Shown here: in pieces, positions 36,856-48,247 of the stretch
How positions within the stretch are numbered: the first letter of the stretch is position 1
Layout of the letters: each line of letters starts with the position of its first letter
Source: Wenyingzhuangia aestuarii
GTDB taxonomy: Bacteria > Bacteroidota > Bacteroidia > Flavobacteriales > Flavobacteriaceae
Reading direction: 5' to 3'
Length of the DNA: 53,712 nt
Assembly (NCBI RefSeq): GCF_011927765.1
Contig: NZ_JAATJG010000017.1
Location: 1-53,712, forward strand
Made by a program: the position numbers and the translations under genes
The notes under the pieces: generated by a model
Database searches by the model: none
Seen by the model: only the letters and a program-made list of their open reading frames with translations
Told to the model about the DNA's origin: nothing

Positions 36856-37881
36856 TTATAAAGTATTAGAGTACGCTAATACACAAGTAGCGATAATGAT
36901 AATTCCAATTCCTAACAATAGTATTTGAAAAGGTTTAGCTACATTTTTCCATTCTCCAGATCTGTATGCCCAAATGTTACTGATGATTAATGAAATCCCC
37001 AACATCATTGGCCAAGCAATCATAGTTCCTATATCTCCCATTAAAGCAACTCCTTGTCCGTAAGTTCCTAGAGCAGCAAACCATAATAATCCTGCAATTA
37101 CAGACCATTTTAAGGCTTTCCCCATTTCTGGAGTTTTAAAAGAATTGAATGATTTGTTTTTGATTAATAAGAATAAAGAGTATCCTAAATTCATAACATA
37201 GGCACCTGCTAAAACAACTACCCAACGAGCTAGTGCTGTGTTTCTTTGTAAAGCACCTGCTTTTTCTGCAATTTTTCCAATTTCAGAAGTGTTGTCAAAA
37301 CCAACGGCTAACATGGCAGATAAAATTCCACTAGCAGAAGCTATTAACAATCCTGTTTTAAAGTCTTTTCCTTTTTTAATACCTTCTATTTCTCCACCTT
37401 GTTCTGCTAAAAGTTTATCTCTTTTTAAACCAGCAATGGTTACTACAATTACGGCAATGGCTAACAATACCAATCCAATTAATAAATATGGAACACTCGC
37501 AGGGTTTAAAGAATCGTATTTTAAAAACATAGGAATTAAAGCACCTACAATAGAACAAAGCCCCATTACAATTCCGTAGGTTAAAGACATTCCAATATAT
37601 CCTACAGAAACTCCAAACATAATTCCTCCAATACCCCATCCAAAACCAAGTGCAGCACCAGACCAAATTTCGTTACTAGGAGCCTGAGCAATCACATCAA
37701 ATAAATTGGGTACCACTAACAGAGCCCATATTAAAGGAAAAATAACCATGGCCACTGTTGCGTGAACAATCCACCAAGCTTCCCATTTTAAAGGAGCTAT
37801 GTATTTCATTCCTAAACCAAAGCTTCCTTGAAATAAACTAGCAAATAAGATTAATGCTATTGCAATTAAATATGTGTCCAT
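36856..37881 (-). CDS. RhaT-like sugar:proton symporter
   Basis: A 341-residue transporter with about ten membrane segments, similar to the L-rhamnose-H+ symporter RhaT (same length). Marks: LFQGSFGLGMKYIAPLKWEAWW, GALIPMF, SAMLAVGFDNTSEIGKIAE and GIGGIMFGVSVGYIGMSLTYG. It is first in the anhydrogalactose operon, so it probably brings anhydrogalactose, or galactose, across the inner membrane; that substrate is inferred. I start at ATG 37881 (MDTYLIAIALILFAS); the longer frame to 38025 adds 48 residues of untypical sequence that run into the repeat region upstream. Confidence 0.82.
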   Translation of the reverse strand: MDTYLIAIALILFASLFQGSFGLGMKYIAPLKWEAWWIVHATVAMVIFPLIWALLVVPNLFDVIAQAPSNEIWSGAALGFGWGIGGIMFGVSVGYIGMSLTYGIVMGLCSIVGALIPMFLKYDSLNPASVPYLLIGLVLLAIAVIVVTIAGLKRDKLLAEQGGEIEGIKKGKDFKTGLLIASASGILSAMLAVGFDNTSEIGKIAEKAGALQRNTALARWVVVLAGAYVMNLGYSLFLLIKNKSFNSFKTPEMGKALKWSVIAGLLWFAALGTYGQGVALMGDIGTMIAWPMMLGISLIISNIWAYRSGEWKNVAKPFQILLLGIGIIIIATCVLAYSNTL

Positions 37882-37897
37882 AGTTTTAAATATTAAT

Positions 37898-37956
37898 TTT
37901 TTAAAATAGTTGTTAGTAAAGTGAACTTTTAGCAAGTCCGTTATTTTTAAAATAGT
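37898..37956. promoter_or_regulatory. 13-bp direct repeat upstream of the rhaT-like/dau operon
   Basis: TTTTTAAAATAGT occurs at 37898-37910 and again at 37944-37956, each followed by AGTAAAG within 20 nt. The copies lie 17-75 bp upstream of the transporter start codon, in the 281-bp divergent gap with the AraC regulator gene. AraC-type proteins often bind direct repeats, so these are candidate operators. The rest of the gap holds AT-rich DNA and no gene. Confidence 0.4.
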
Positions 37957-38162
37957 ACTTTTTTTACAGTAAAGAATGTGTTGTAGTATTCTATTGATAA
38001 GTATTATTTGTGTTTCTGAAAACAAATTTCGTTAATAATTATCCAATAAATTAACAACAGTTTACCAAAACAAGTACCTTATTGACATATCATCAAATTA
38101 GCAGTCTTTTTTTGATAAAATATGTTATTTTTATAGTTCATAAATAAAACAACGTATTAAAA

Positions 38163-39029
38163 TTGAAGATTTTACAAAAAAAAATCACACCCTCTAACAA
38201 AAGTTTTTCGGTGTATAAGAATACCAAACCTTATTTGGATGAGTCTTGGCACTTGCATCAAGAGCTAGAACTTATCTATATAATAGAAGGTACGGGTACT
38301 TGTTTTATAGGGGACAATGTTCACGAATTTTCTTCGGGTGAATTGGCTTTAATAGGTTCTAATATGCCACACTTATGGAGAAACTCAGAAGATTATCATA
38401 AAGACATTACTTTAAAAGCTGAGGTAATCATATTGCATTTTAACGAAGATTTTTTAGGAAAAGAGTTTTTTGAGAAAAATGAAATGGTTTTAATGAAAAA
38501 CCTAATCAGTAAAGCAAACAACGGAATTGCTTTTTTAGACGAAAAGGTTAAAGCCTATGTTGCTAGTGAATTAGAAAGACTAATTAGTTTAACAGGTTTT
38601 AAAAGTATACAGTGTATGCTTAATATATTAGATGCATTATCGTGCACTAAAGATGTAAAGGAATTTGCAAGTAACGGATATACAGAAAAGGTATATGTAA
38701 AAGATTCTCAACGCTTAGAAAAAGTATATCAATATGTATTGTCTAATTTAAGTAGAGAGATTCATTTAGATGAGGTCGCAGAAATTGCTCACTTGGGAGT
38801 TTCTCCGTTTTGTAGATTTTTTAAGAAAAGAATGCATAAAACTTTTTCTCAATTTTTAAACGAGGTTCGAGTAGGGTATGCTTGCAAACTATTAATAGAA
38901 AATAAATTATCTATTTCTGAAGTTACTTATAGTTGTGGATACAATTCACAAACTAATTTTAACAGACAGTTTAAAAAAATAAAAGGTATTAATCCTAAAG
39001 CCTACCAAAAAATGTATTTAGATAACTAA
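38163..39029 (+). CDS. AraC family transcriptional regulator
   Basis: A 288-residue regulator. An N-terminal cupin domain (about 20-110) has the metal/ligand-type motif SWHLHQELELIYIIEGTGTC and SSGELALIGSNMPHLWRN. Two C-terminal helix-turn-helix motifs follow: EIHLDEVAEIAHLGVSPFCR and LSISEVTYSCGYNSQTNFNR, ending INPKAYQK. It starts at a TTG (38163). It lies between the divergent transporter/dau operon and the GH2 gene and is the likely local regulator, responding to a small sugar such as anhydrogalactose; the ligand is inferred. Confidence 0.9.
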   Translation: MKILQKKITPSNKSFSVYKNTKPYLDESWHLHQELELIYIIEGTGTCFIGDNVHEFSSGELALIGSNMPHLWRNSEDYHKDITLKAEVIILHFNEDFLGKEFFEKNEMVLMKNLISKANNGIAFLDEKVKAYVASELERLISLTGFKSIQCMLNILDALSCTKDVKEFASNGYTEKVYVKDSQRLEKVYQYVLSNLSREIHLDEVAEIAHLGVSPFCRFFKKRMHKTFSQFLNEVRVGYACKLLIENKLSISEVTYSCGYNSQTNFNRQFKKIKGINPKAYQKMYLDN

Positions 39030-39059
39030 ATCATAGCACACACTTATTAATGTTTAAAA

Positions 39060-39081
39060 GTTCTGTTATATGTAATAGAAC
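39060..39081. promoter_or_regulatory. Inverted repeat before the GH2 gene
   Basis: GTTCTGTTA (39060-39068) TATG TAATAGAAC (39073-39081), 8 of 9 pairs plus one wobble. It lacks a T-tract, so it is a poor terminator for araC and could instead be an operator for the GH2 gene, whose ATG is 31 nt away. Confidence 0.35.
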
Positions 39082-39108
39082 AGTATTACTGCACCGTAAA
39101 TTAAATAA

Positions 39109-42354
<3,246 letters not shown>

Positions 42355-42368
42355 TTAAAAAATAGAAA

Positions 42369-42689
42369 ATGGAATACAAATTTAGTCACATAGGAATCCC
42401 AACAACAGAAGAAAAAGAATGGGATGGTTTTTTTGAACCAGGAAAGGTACATTTTACAGAGTTTGACAAAGATGAATTTTTGGTAGAATGGGTAAAGTTT
42501 GATGCTGATAGTCCTTGGCATGAGTTGGTAACTACAAAACCACACGTAGCGTATTTAGTAGATAATATTGAAGAAGCTATTCAAGGAAAAGAAGTAATTG
42601 TAGAAGCTTTTAGCCCAGCAGAAGGAGTTAGAGTGGTGTTTATTGCTCATAACGGATCTCCTGTTGAATTTATGGAGGTGAAAGCGTAA
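42369..42689 (+). CDS. Small VOC (glyoxalase-like) protein
   Basis: A 106-residue cytoplasmic protein of the vicinal oxygen chelate fold. Marks are FSHIGIPTTEEKEWDG at the start, PHVAYLVDNIEEAIQGKEVI, and the ending VFIAHNGSPVEFMEV with the metal-type Glu. Metal-site residues are only partly recognisable. It is 14 bp after the GH2 gene and shares its terminator, so it probably belongs to the galactan locus. A role in handling a reactive sugar or ketoacid is possible but not shown. Confidence 0.75.
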   Translation: MEYKFSHIGIPTTEEKEWDGFFEPGKVHFTEFDKDEFLVEWVKFDADSPWHELVTTKPHVAYLVDNIEEAIQGKEVIVEAFSPAEGVRVVFIAHNGSPVEFMEVKA

Positions 42690-42712
42690 ATTTTAGATTA
42701 GTATATATTCTT

Positions 42713-42749
42713 AAAACAGGATTGAAATATGTTTCAATCCTGTTTTTTT
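42713..42749 (+). terminator. Terminator after GH2-VOC
   Basis: Perfect 15-bp stem AAAACAGGATTGAAA (42713-42727) / TTTCAATCCTGTTTT (42732-42746), loop TATG, T-run. The A-run on the left may also help end the convergent regulator gene. Confidence 0.9.
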
Positions 42750-42769
42750 GTGATTATTGATTTAGATAA

Positions 42770-44317
42770 TTATATACTACCTATAAATGCAGTTAAATTT
42801 GTTTTCCTATCTAATTTTATTTTTTTTCTAAGTCTGTGTCTAGCCACGTTTACACTTCCTAAAGAAATACCAAGTAAATAAGCCATTTCTTTACCGGTAA
42901 AGTTTAATTTAATCAATGCGCATAATTTTAGTTCTGCAGCACTTAAATTTGGAACCTTTTTTTGCAAACGCTCGTAAAAACCTTTGTTTTGAGTTGTAAA
43001 ACGCTGGTTAAAATCTTCCCAAAGATTTCCGGAGTTTTTATCAATGGATTTTATCAAGCTTTTGGTGCTAGAACTTTTATCAGTCTCTAACAGTTGAGTT
43101 TTTAAGGTGTTGATAATTTCTTCTTTTTCAATTAGTTTTAGGGTGTTAACGGTTAGTTCTTTATTATTTGCTTCTATCTTTTTTTCTGCTTCCTCTTGTT
43201 CTAGTTGATGTTTTTTAGAACGAACTTTTATCCAAATAAATATACCTACTAATACAAAAGCAAAAACGACAACAATCAAGCAAATTTTATAGTTCAGTAT
43301 TTTTTGTTCTATCTCAGCATATTTTAATTTTTGAAAACTAACCTGCTGGTTAGATTTAATCAATTGATCTCTGTAATGATCTTTTAGGGTTAAAAAACTT
43401 TGAGTGGCTTCATTTCTGGGATTCAGGTATTTATTATTAATGTTTCTAGATTTTTGAAGGTATTTGTATGCTTCTGTAGCTTTTCCTTTTTTATATAACA
43501 AGTTTGCGTACTTGGCATATACATAAGCTTTAAAAAAGAGGTATTCTTCATGTGTGTCTTTAGTGTCAATAGATTTTTTAAAGTATTTTTCAGATAGGTC
43601 TAATTGATTGATGTTACTGTATACTTTACCTAAATCAGCATATAAAATGACTAGAAAATGATTGTTTTTGGTAGAGTTTTCTATTTGTTGAATAGATTGC
43701 TTGAGTAATTGTATGGCTTTTTTGTAGTTTTTGTCCCAAATATAAGTACAGGCTACTTTCTCTTTTAGGTAAATCTGATAATCAAAATTTAATTGTTGCT
43801 TGGTAGCGATTGTTTTACAAGTATCTACATATTTTAGAAGTAGTTCTTTGTTTTCTATGCGTTGGTAGTACAATGCTAGGTTAAAGTAAGAGTTTAATAA
43901 GTCGGGGTGATAGTCTTTGTAGTACTCTTTAAAATATAGGTTCGACTTTTTAAAATTATTACCAGCATTATCATCTTGTTTAAATATGTAGTTTAAAATT
44001 CCTTGTTCTCTATGGGCTTGTGCTAATTGTAATTTATTATCAATCTGATATGATAAAAACAGAGCCTCTCCAGCAAGATTAAAAGCAGTTCCATAGTTCA
44101 AATCTTTACGGTGATATCTACTTAAAAGGATTAAATTTTTAACGATCAATGTAGTGTCTTGCTTTTGTAAAGCATATTGATAGTCTTTTTCAATTTTTTT
44201 TACATTATTTAAGATTGTTTTAGATTCAATTTTAAATAAGTCAAACTGTTGTGCATGTAAAGTTATGTTTATGAACAAAAGTATGTATGTTAATTTTGTT
44301 TGTATTGATAAACTCAT
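42770..44317 (-). CDS. Membrane-anchored TPR regulator with LuxR-type HTH
   Basis: A 515-residue protein with an unusual layout: signal peptide (1-22, ending LHAQ), periplasmic TPR-like helical repeats (about 35-320), one membrane segment (about 345-367, ICLIVVVFAFVLVGIFIWI), a coiled coil rich in Glu and Lys, and a C-terminal LuxR/GerE-type DNA-binding domain (about 455-512: LSAAELKLCALIKLNFTGKE, YLLGISLGSVNVARHRLRKK). The DNA-binding end would face the cytoplasm. Such proteins are known in Bacteroidetes but few have a proven signal. It is divergent from the sulfatase gene, so it probably regulates that group. Confidence 0.85.
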   Translation of the reverse strand: MSLSIQTKLTYILLFINITLHAQQFDLFKIESKTILNNVKKIEKDYQYALQKQDTTLIVKNLILLSRYHRKDLNYGTAFNLAGEALFLSYQIDNKLQLAQAHREQGILNYIFKQDDNAGNNFKKSNLYFKEYYKDYHPDLLNSYFNLALYYQRIENKELLLKYVDTCKTIATKQQLNFDYQIYLKEKVACTYIWDKNYKKAIQLLKQSIQQIENSTKNNHFLVILYADLGKVYSNINQLDLSEKYFKKSIDTKDTHEEYLFFKAYVYAKYANLLYKKGKATEAYKYLQKSRNINNKYLNPRNEATQSFLTLKDHYRDQLIKSNQQVSFQKLKYAEIEQKILNYKICLIVVVFAFVLVGIFIWIKVRSKKHQLEQEEAEKKIEANNKELTVNTLKLIEKEEIINTLKTQLLETDKSSSTKSLIKSIDKNSGNLWEDFNQRFTTQNKGFYERLQKKVPNLSAAELKLCALIKLNFTGKEMAYLLGISLGSVNVARHRLRKKIKLDRKTNLTAFIGSI

Positions 44318-44484
44318 TATTTACAGTGTTTTAAGTTTTTTAAAAGAACTAAATGTTAAGTAATTTTTAGACTTTTTTTTATCTATGTTAACTTTATGTA
44401 ATTCTAAAATTAGTGATTTAAAATTCAATTGCAGCTAAATTAGACAAACGAATTTAATCTTAAATAATTTTTAAAATTTCATAG

Positions 44485-46083
44485 ATGACGAAGTATTTAA
44501 AAATAGGAACTCTTTTCTTTTTTAGTGTTGTTTTAGCAAGTAAGAAACCAAAACCTAATGTGTTGTTTATTGCAGTTGATGATTTAAGACCTGAGTTAGG
44601 TTGCTACGGATCAGATATAGCCATTACGCCAAACATAGACAAGTTGGCAAGTCAAGGATTGTTGTTTAACAAGGCATATTGTCAACAAGCCATTTGTGGT
44701 CCCTCAAGAGCTAGTATTATGACAGGTATACGACCAGAGAATAGTGGTGTGTTTCATAATTACTTAAAGTTTAGAGAGGCAAATCCTAATGTTAAAACTT
44801 TACCACAAACCTTTATAGACAACGGATATCAAGCGGTAAGCTATGGAAAAATATTTCATCATGGAGATAGGGATCAAGCATCGTGGAATAGAATACCGTT
44901 AAAAGGGGATTCTAAAAAATTAGCTAAAATGGGTTTTGCTTTACCAGAAAATCAAAAGATTAGAGTAGATAGCAAAAAAGAAATGTTTGCCAAGTATGGA
45001 GCTGTTGCCAAGTATGGATTGGCTATGGGGCCTGCGTATGAATGTGCAGATGTACCAGACGATGCTTACAAAGATGGTTTTAACGCAGCGTTAACCATTC
45101 AGACATTAAGAGATTTAAAACAAGAAAAAGGTAAGCCTTTCTTTTTAGGAATAGGCTTTCATAAGCCACATTTAAATTGGGTTGCTCCCAAGAAGTATTG
45201 GGATTTATATGATGCTTCTAAAATCAAGCTAACCAATCAAAAGAATCAACCTGAAAACGGTGCAACTGTTGGATTACCACCTTCTTTTGAGTTGCGTGTG
45301 CGTAGTGGGATTCCCAAAAAAGGAGATCTGGATAAGGAATTACAACTTACATTAAAACATGCTTATTTAGCTTGTGTTAGTTATGTAGATGCTCAGGTAG
45401 GTAAAATTCTAAATGAGTTGGATGTTTTAGGAATGAGAGACAATACCATTGTAGTGTTGTGGAGTGATCATGGGTACCATTTAGGAGACATGGGACATTG
45501 GGGAAAGGCCACGAATTACGAAATTGCTACACGTGTTCCTTTTTTAATTTCTACTCCAGAAATGCCATCAAAAGTAAGAGGTAAGAAAACAAATGCCTTG
45601 GTAGAATTACTAGACATCTATCCTACATTGTGCGATTTGGCTCAAATACCAACTCCAGAAACAGCAGAAGGAAAAAGCTTAGCTCCTTTGTTAAAAAATC
45701 CTAAGAAAAAAATAAGTAAATGGGCAATGAGTGTATTCCCATCACCTGCTTTAAGAGAATGGGGAGCTTATCCTATTAGACCTGCTATGAGAGAAACTTT
45801 CTTTGGCCCTTTGTTAAAAGAAGTAGAAGCTAAAATAAAAAGGCAACAAGGAAATAAATGGAACAGGGAGTTGTTTGAAAATAATGTAATGGGCTATGCA
45901 GTAAGAACCGATAAGTACAGAGTGATTTTTTGGAAAGATAGAACTAAAAAAAATGCGGAACCTCTTTATGTAGAGTTGTACAATCATAAAACTGATCCTA
46001 ACGAAACTAAGAATATTGCAAAGAGCAACCCAAAAATAGTAAAGAAGTTATACAAGCAATTTAAAGGAATTACAAAATATTAA
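44485..46083 (+). CDS. S1 family sulfatase, iduronate-2-sulfatase-like
   Basis: A 532-residue exported sulfatase. A short signal peptide (about 1-19) precedes KPNVLFIAVDDLRPELGCYG. The formylglycine site is CGPSRASIMTG with Cys71 (C-x-P-S-R), to be converted to formylglycine by a maturase not in this window. Metal and catalytic regions: GIGFHKPHLNWVAPKKYW, VVLWSDHGYHLGDMGHWGK. The overall look is that of the S1_7/iduronate-2-sulfatase subfamily; S1_7 enzymes occur in Zobellia carrageenan metabolism as I recall. Substrate is inferred to be a sulfated carrageenan-type oligosaccharide. The FAD oxidoreductase gene begins 5 bp later. Confidence 0.9.
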   Translation: MTKYLKIGTLFFFSVVLASKKPKPNVLFIAVDDLRPELGCYGSDIAITPNIDKLASQGLLFNKAYCQQAICGPSRASIMTGIRPENSGVFHNYLKFREANPNVKTLPQTFIDNGYQAVSYGKIFHHGDRDQASWNRIPLKGDSKKLAKMGFALPENQKIRVDSKKEMFAKYGAVAKYGLAMGPAYECADVPDDAYKDGFNAALTIQTLRDLKQEKGKPFFLGIGFHKPHLNWVAPKKYWDLYDASKIKLTNQKNQPENGATVGLPPSFELRVRSGIPKKGDLDKELQLTLKHAYLACVSYVDAQVGKILNELDVLGMRDNTIVVLWSDHGYHLGDMGHWGKATNYEIATRVPFLISTPEMPSKVRGKKTNALVELLDIYPTLCDLAQIPTPETAEGKSLAPLLKNPKKKISKWAMSVFPSPALREWGAYPIRPAMRETFFGPLLKEVEAKIKRQQGNKWNRELFENNVMGYAVRTDKYRVIFWKDRTKKNAEPLYVELYNHKTDPNETKNIAKSNPKIVKKLYKQFKGITKY

Positions 46084-46088
46084 GAATC

Positions 46089-47996
46089 ATGAAGAGAAGA
46101 GATTTTTTTAAGAAAGGAGTACAAGGTGCTGTGGCTGCTACTATTTTACCAGTTAGTAGCATGGCTGCTGGTGAAATATTGAATGAGGGACATTTAGAAA
46201 TAAAAAAAGAAGAGCGTTCAGGTGCCAATATTATTAGAAAGAAAACACTTGAGTATGAAGTTGTAGTTGTTGGTGGTGGTGTAGCCGGAGTTTGTGCTGC
46301 TGTATCTGCTGCAAGAAATGGAGCCAAAACTATTTTGGTTCAAGATAGACCGGTACTTGGGGGGAATGCATCTAGTGAAATTAGAGTGCATTTAAACGGT
46401 GTTACACATTTAAAAGATGGAAGACCAGAACGAGAAACAGGGGTGGTAGAAGAAATTTTATTGCACAATCGTTTTCACAATCCTCAAGAATCCTATCCTG
46501 TTTGGGATCATATTTTGTATGATTACGTAACTGCTACACCAAATTTAAAAGTGATTTTAAATACATCGGCCATAGAAGCTACAACTAAAAATGATAAAAT
46601 TACTTCGGTACGTTGTTGGCAATTAACAACCGAAACAGAAATTACCATTAACGGAGAAATTTTTATTGATTGTTCTGGAGATGGATTAATGGCAGCAACA
46701 GCAGGAGCCTTGTTTAGAAGTGGTAGAGAAGGAAAAGCTGAATTTAATGAGAAGTATGCTCCAGATGAACCAGATGGTTGGAAAATGGGGGCTACTATTT
46801 TATTAAGTTGTAAAGATATGGGAAAGCCAATGCCTTATGAAGCACCGCATTTTACCATTCCCTACGATTATAAGAATGCACACAAGCACAGAAAGTTAAA
46901 ACACTTTACAGAAGGTGTTTGGTGGGTAGAAGTAGGTAGTGATAAAGATATTATTGGAGAGTTTGAAGAGAACAGAGAAAAGTTAATGGGCTATGCATAT
47001 GGAGTTTGGGATTATATAAAAAAGACCAATCCTAAAGCAGAGAACTATGCTTTAGATTGGGTGTGTTCTCTACCTGGTAAAAGAGAGTCTAGACGATTTT
47101 TAGGGGATTATATTCTTAGTGAACCAGATATGTTAGGTTACAAACATTTTAAAGATGCCGTAGGATACGGTGGATGGTCTTTAGATGAACACAACCCAGG
47201 AGGAATTGAAAATATAGGCGAACCTCCAAGTTATTTTCATGAAAGATTTGTACGTGTTTATGAGATCCCATACCGAAGTTTGTATTCTAAGAATATTAAA
47301 AATTTGTTGTTTGCAGGTAGAAACATTAGTCAAACACATATTGCTTTGTCTTCAACAAGACTACAAGGTACTTGTGCAACCATGGGGCAAGCAGTAGGAA
47401 CAGCAGCAGCTTTATGTATTGACAAAGGTGTATTGCCAAGAAAAATTTATACCAAACACATAAATCAATTGCAGGAGCAGTTGTTAAGAGATGATGCTTA
47501 TATTCCAAATAGACCTTCAAAAGACGACAAAGATTTAGCAAAAAAAGCGAGTGTTATTTTTGCTTCGTCAACTACTTCTGGAAACGCAAAATTATTGATA
47601 GATGGATACTCTAGAGATGTTGAAGATAACATTCATCACTGGCAATCGGAAGGTTTACATGCAAATGTTCAATTAGAATGGGACAAACCCATAAAATTAT
47701 CTAATGTGATGGTTAAGTGCGATACCAATACAAGACGTAATTTATTAATGAGAAAAGATTCTAGGAACGACGGAAAGTTTACCAATACTGTACCTGTAGA
47801 AATGTTAAAGTCATTAGATTTGGAGGTAAGAGTAAATGGAAAGTGGGTTAAGGTTGCAGAAAATACCAGCAATAGAAAGAGGTTGATACAATTTTCTTTT
47901 GATACTATAAAGACCACTGCCATTAGACTTAATTTAAAAGAAACTTATGGAGTAGCAAATATTCGTTTGTACGAAGTAAGATGTTACGAAGCTTAA
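46089..47996 (+). CDS. Tat-exported FAD-dependent oxidoreductase
   Basis: A 635-residue protein of the FAD_oxidored (PF12831) type. The N-terminus MKRRDFFKKG...AATILPVSSMAAG is a twin-arginine signal, meaning it is folded with its cofactor before export. The dinucleotide-binding motif YEVVVVGGGVAGVCAAVSAA (about 56-75) is followed by RPVLGGNASSEIRVHLNG, EIFIDCSGDGLMAATAGALF and LFAGRNISQTHIALSSTRLQ. The last ~140 residues (HHWQSEGLHANVQLEWDKPI to VANIRLYEVRCYE) resemble a discoidin-like carbohydrate-binding domain. The substrate is unknown; the domain and neighbours point to a periplasmic sugar or oligosaccharide. Coupled to the upstream sulfatase gene. Confidence 0.85.
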   Translation: MKRRDFFKKGVQGAVAATILPVSSMAAGEILNEGHLEIKKEERSGANIIRKKTLEYEVVVVGGGVAGVCAAVSAARNGAKTILVQDRPVLGGNASSEIRVHLNGVTHLKDGRPERETGVVEEILLHNRFHNPQESYPVWDHILYDYVTATPNLKVILNTSAIEATTKNDKITSVRCWQLTTETEITINGEIFIDCSGDGLMAATAGALFRSGREGKAEFNEKYAPDEPDGWKMGATILLSCKDMGKPMPYEAPHFTIPYDYKNAHKHRKLKHFTEGVWWVEVGSDKDIIGEFEENREKLMGYAYGVWDYIKKTNPKAENYALDWVCSLPGKRESRRFLGDYILSEPDMLGYKHFKDAVGYGGWSLDEHNPGGIENIGEPPSYFHERFVRVYEIPYRSLYSKNIKNLLFAGRNISQTHIALSSTRLQGTCATMGQAVGTAAALCIDKGVLPRKIYTKHINQLQEQLLRDDAYIPNRPSKDDKDLAKKASVIFASSTTSGNAKLLIDGYSRDVEDNIHHWQSEGLHANVQLEWDKPIKLSNVMVKCDTNTRRNLLMRKDSRNDGKFTNTVPVEMLKSLDLEVRVNGKWVKVAENTSNRKRLIQFSFDTIKTTAIRLNLKETYGVANIRLYEVRCYEA

Positions 47997-48183
47997 AAGA
48001 AGAAAGGTTAGTTGATTAAAGAAAACTTACCAACTATAGAGTTCCTAATAAACAAATCTTCTGTTGATAAGGTATAAATCTTAATTGCCTATTTTTCTTT
48101 TTAACAAGGTGTTATAAGTCAATTTAGTACTATTACAGGGTAAAATAGATTGATAAAATACTATAATGTTTTGCTTAATTTGT

Positions 48184-48218
48184 AATATGAAAGAATAAAA
48201 ATAATTATTTCTCATATT
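48184..48218. promoter_or_regulatory. Imperfect inverted repeat upstream of the S1_19-like sulfatase
   Basis: AATATGA (48184-48190) and TCATATT (48212-48218) are perfect inverted arms around an AT-rich core in the 251-bp gap that separates the two halves of the enzyme cluster. No T-tract follows. Possible operator; the rest of the gap shows no gene. Confidence 0.3.
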
Positions 48219-48247
48219 ATAAGCTTATTTGTTAAAACATTATCAAA

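Noticed and set aside
37882-38025. 48-residue N-terminal extension of the RhaT-like transporter
   Set aside because: It lies in the regulatory gap, contains the direct repeats, and does not resemble the RhaT N-terminus; the ATG at 37881 gives the family length.
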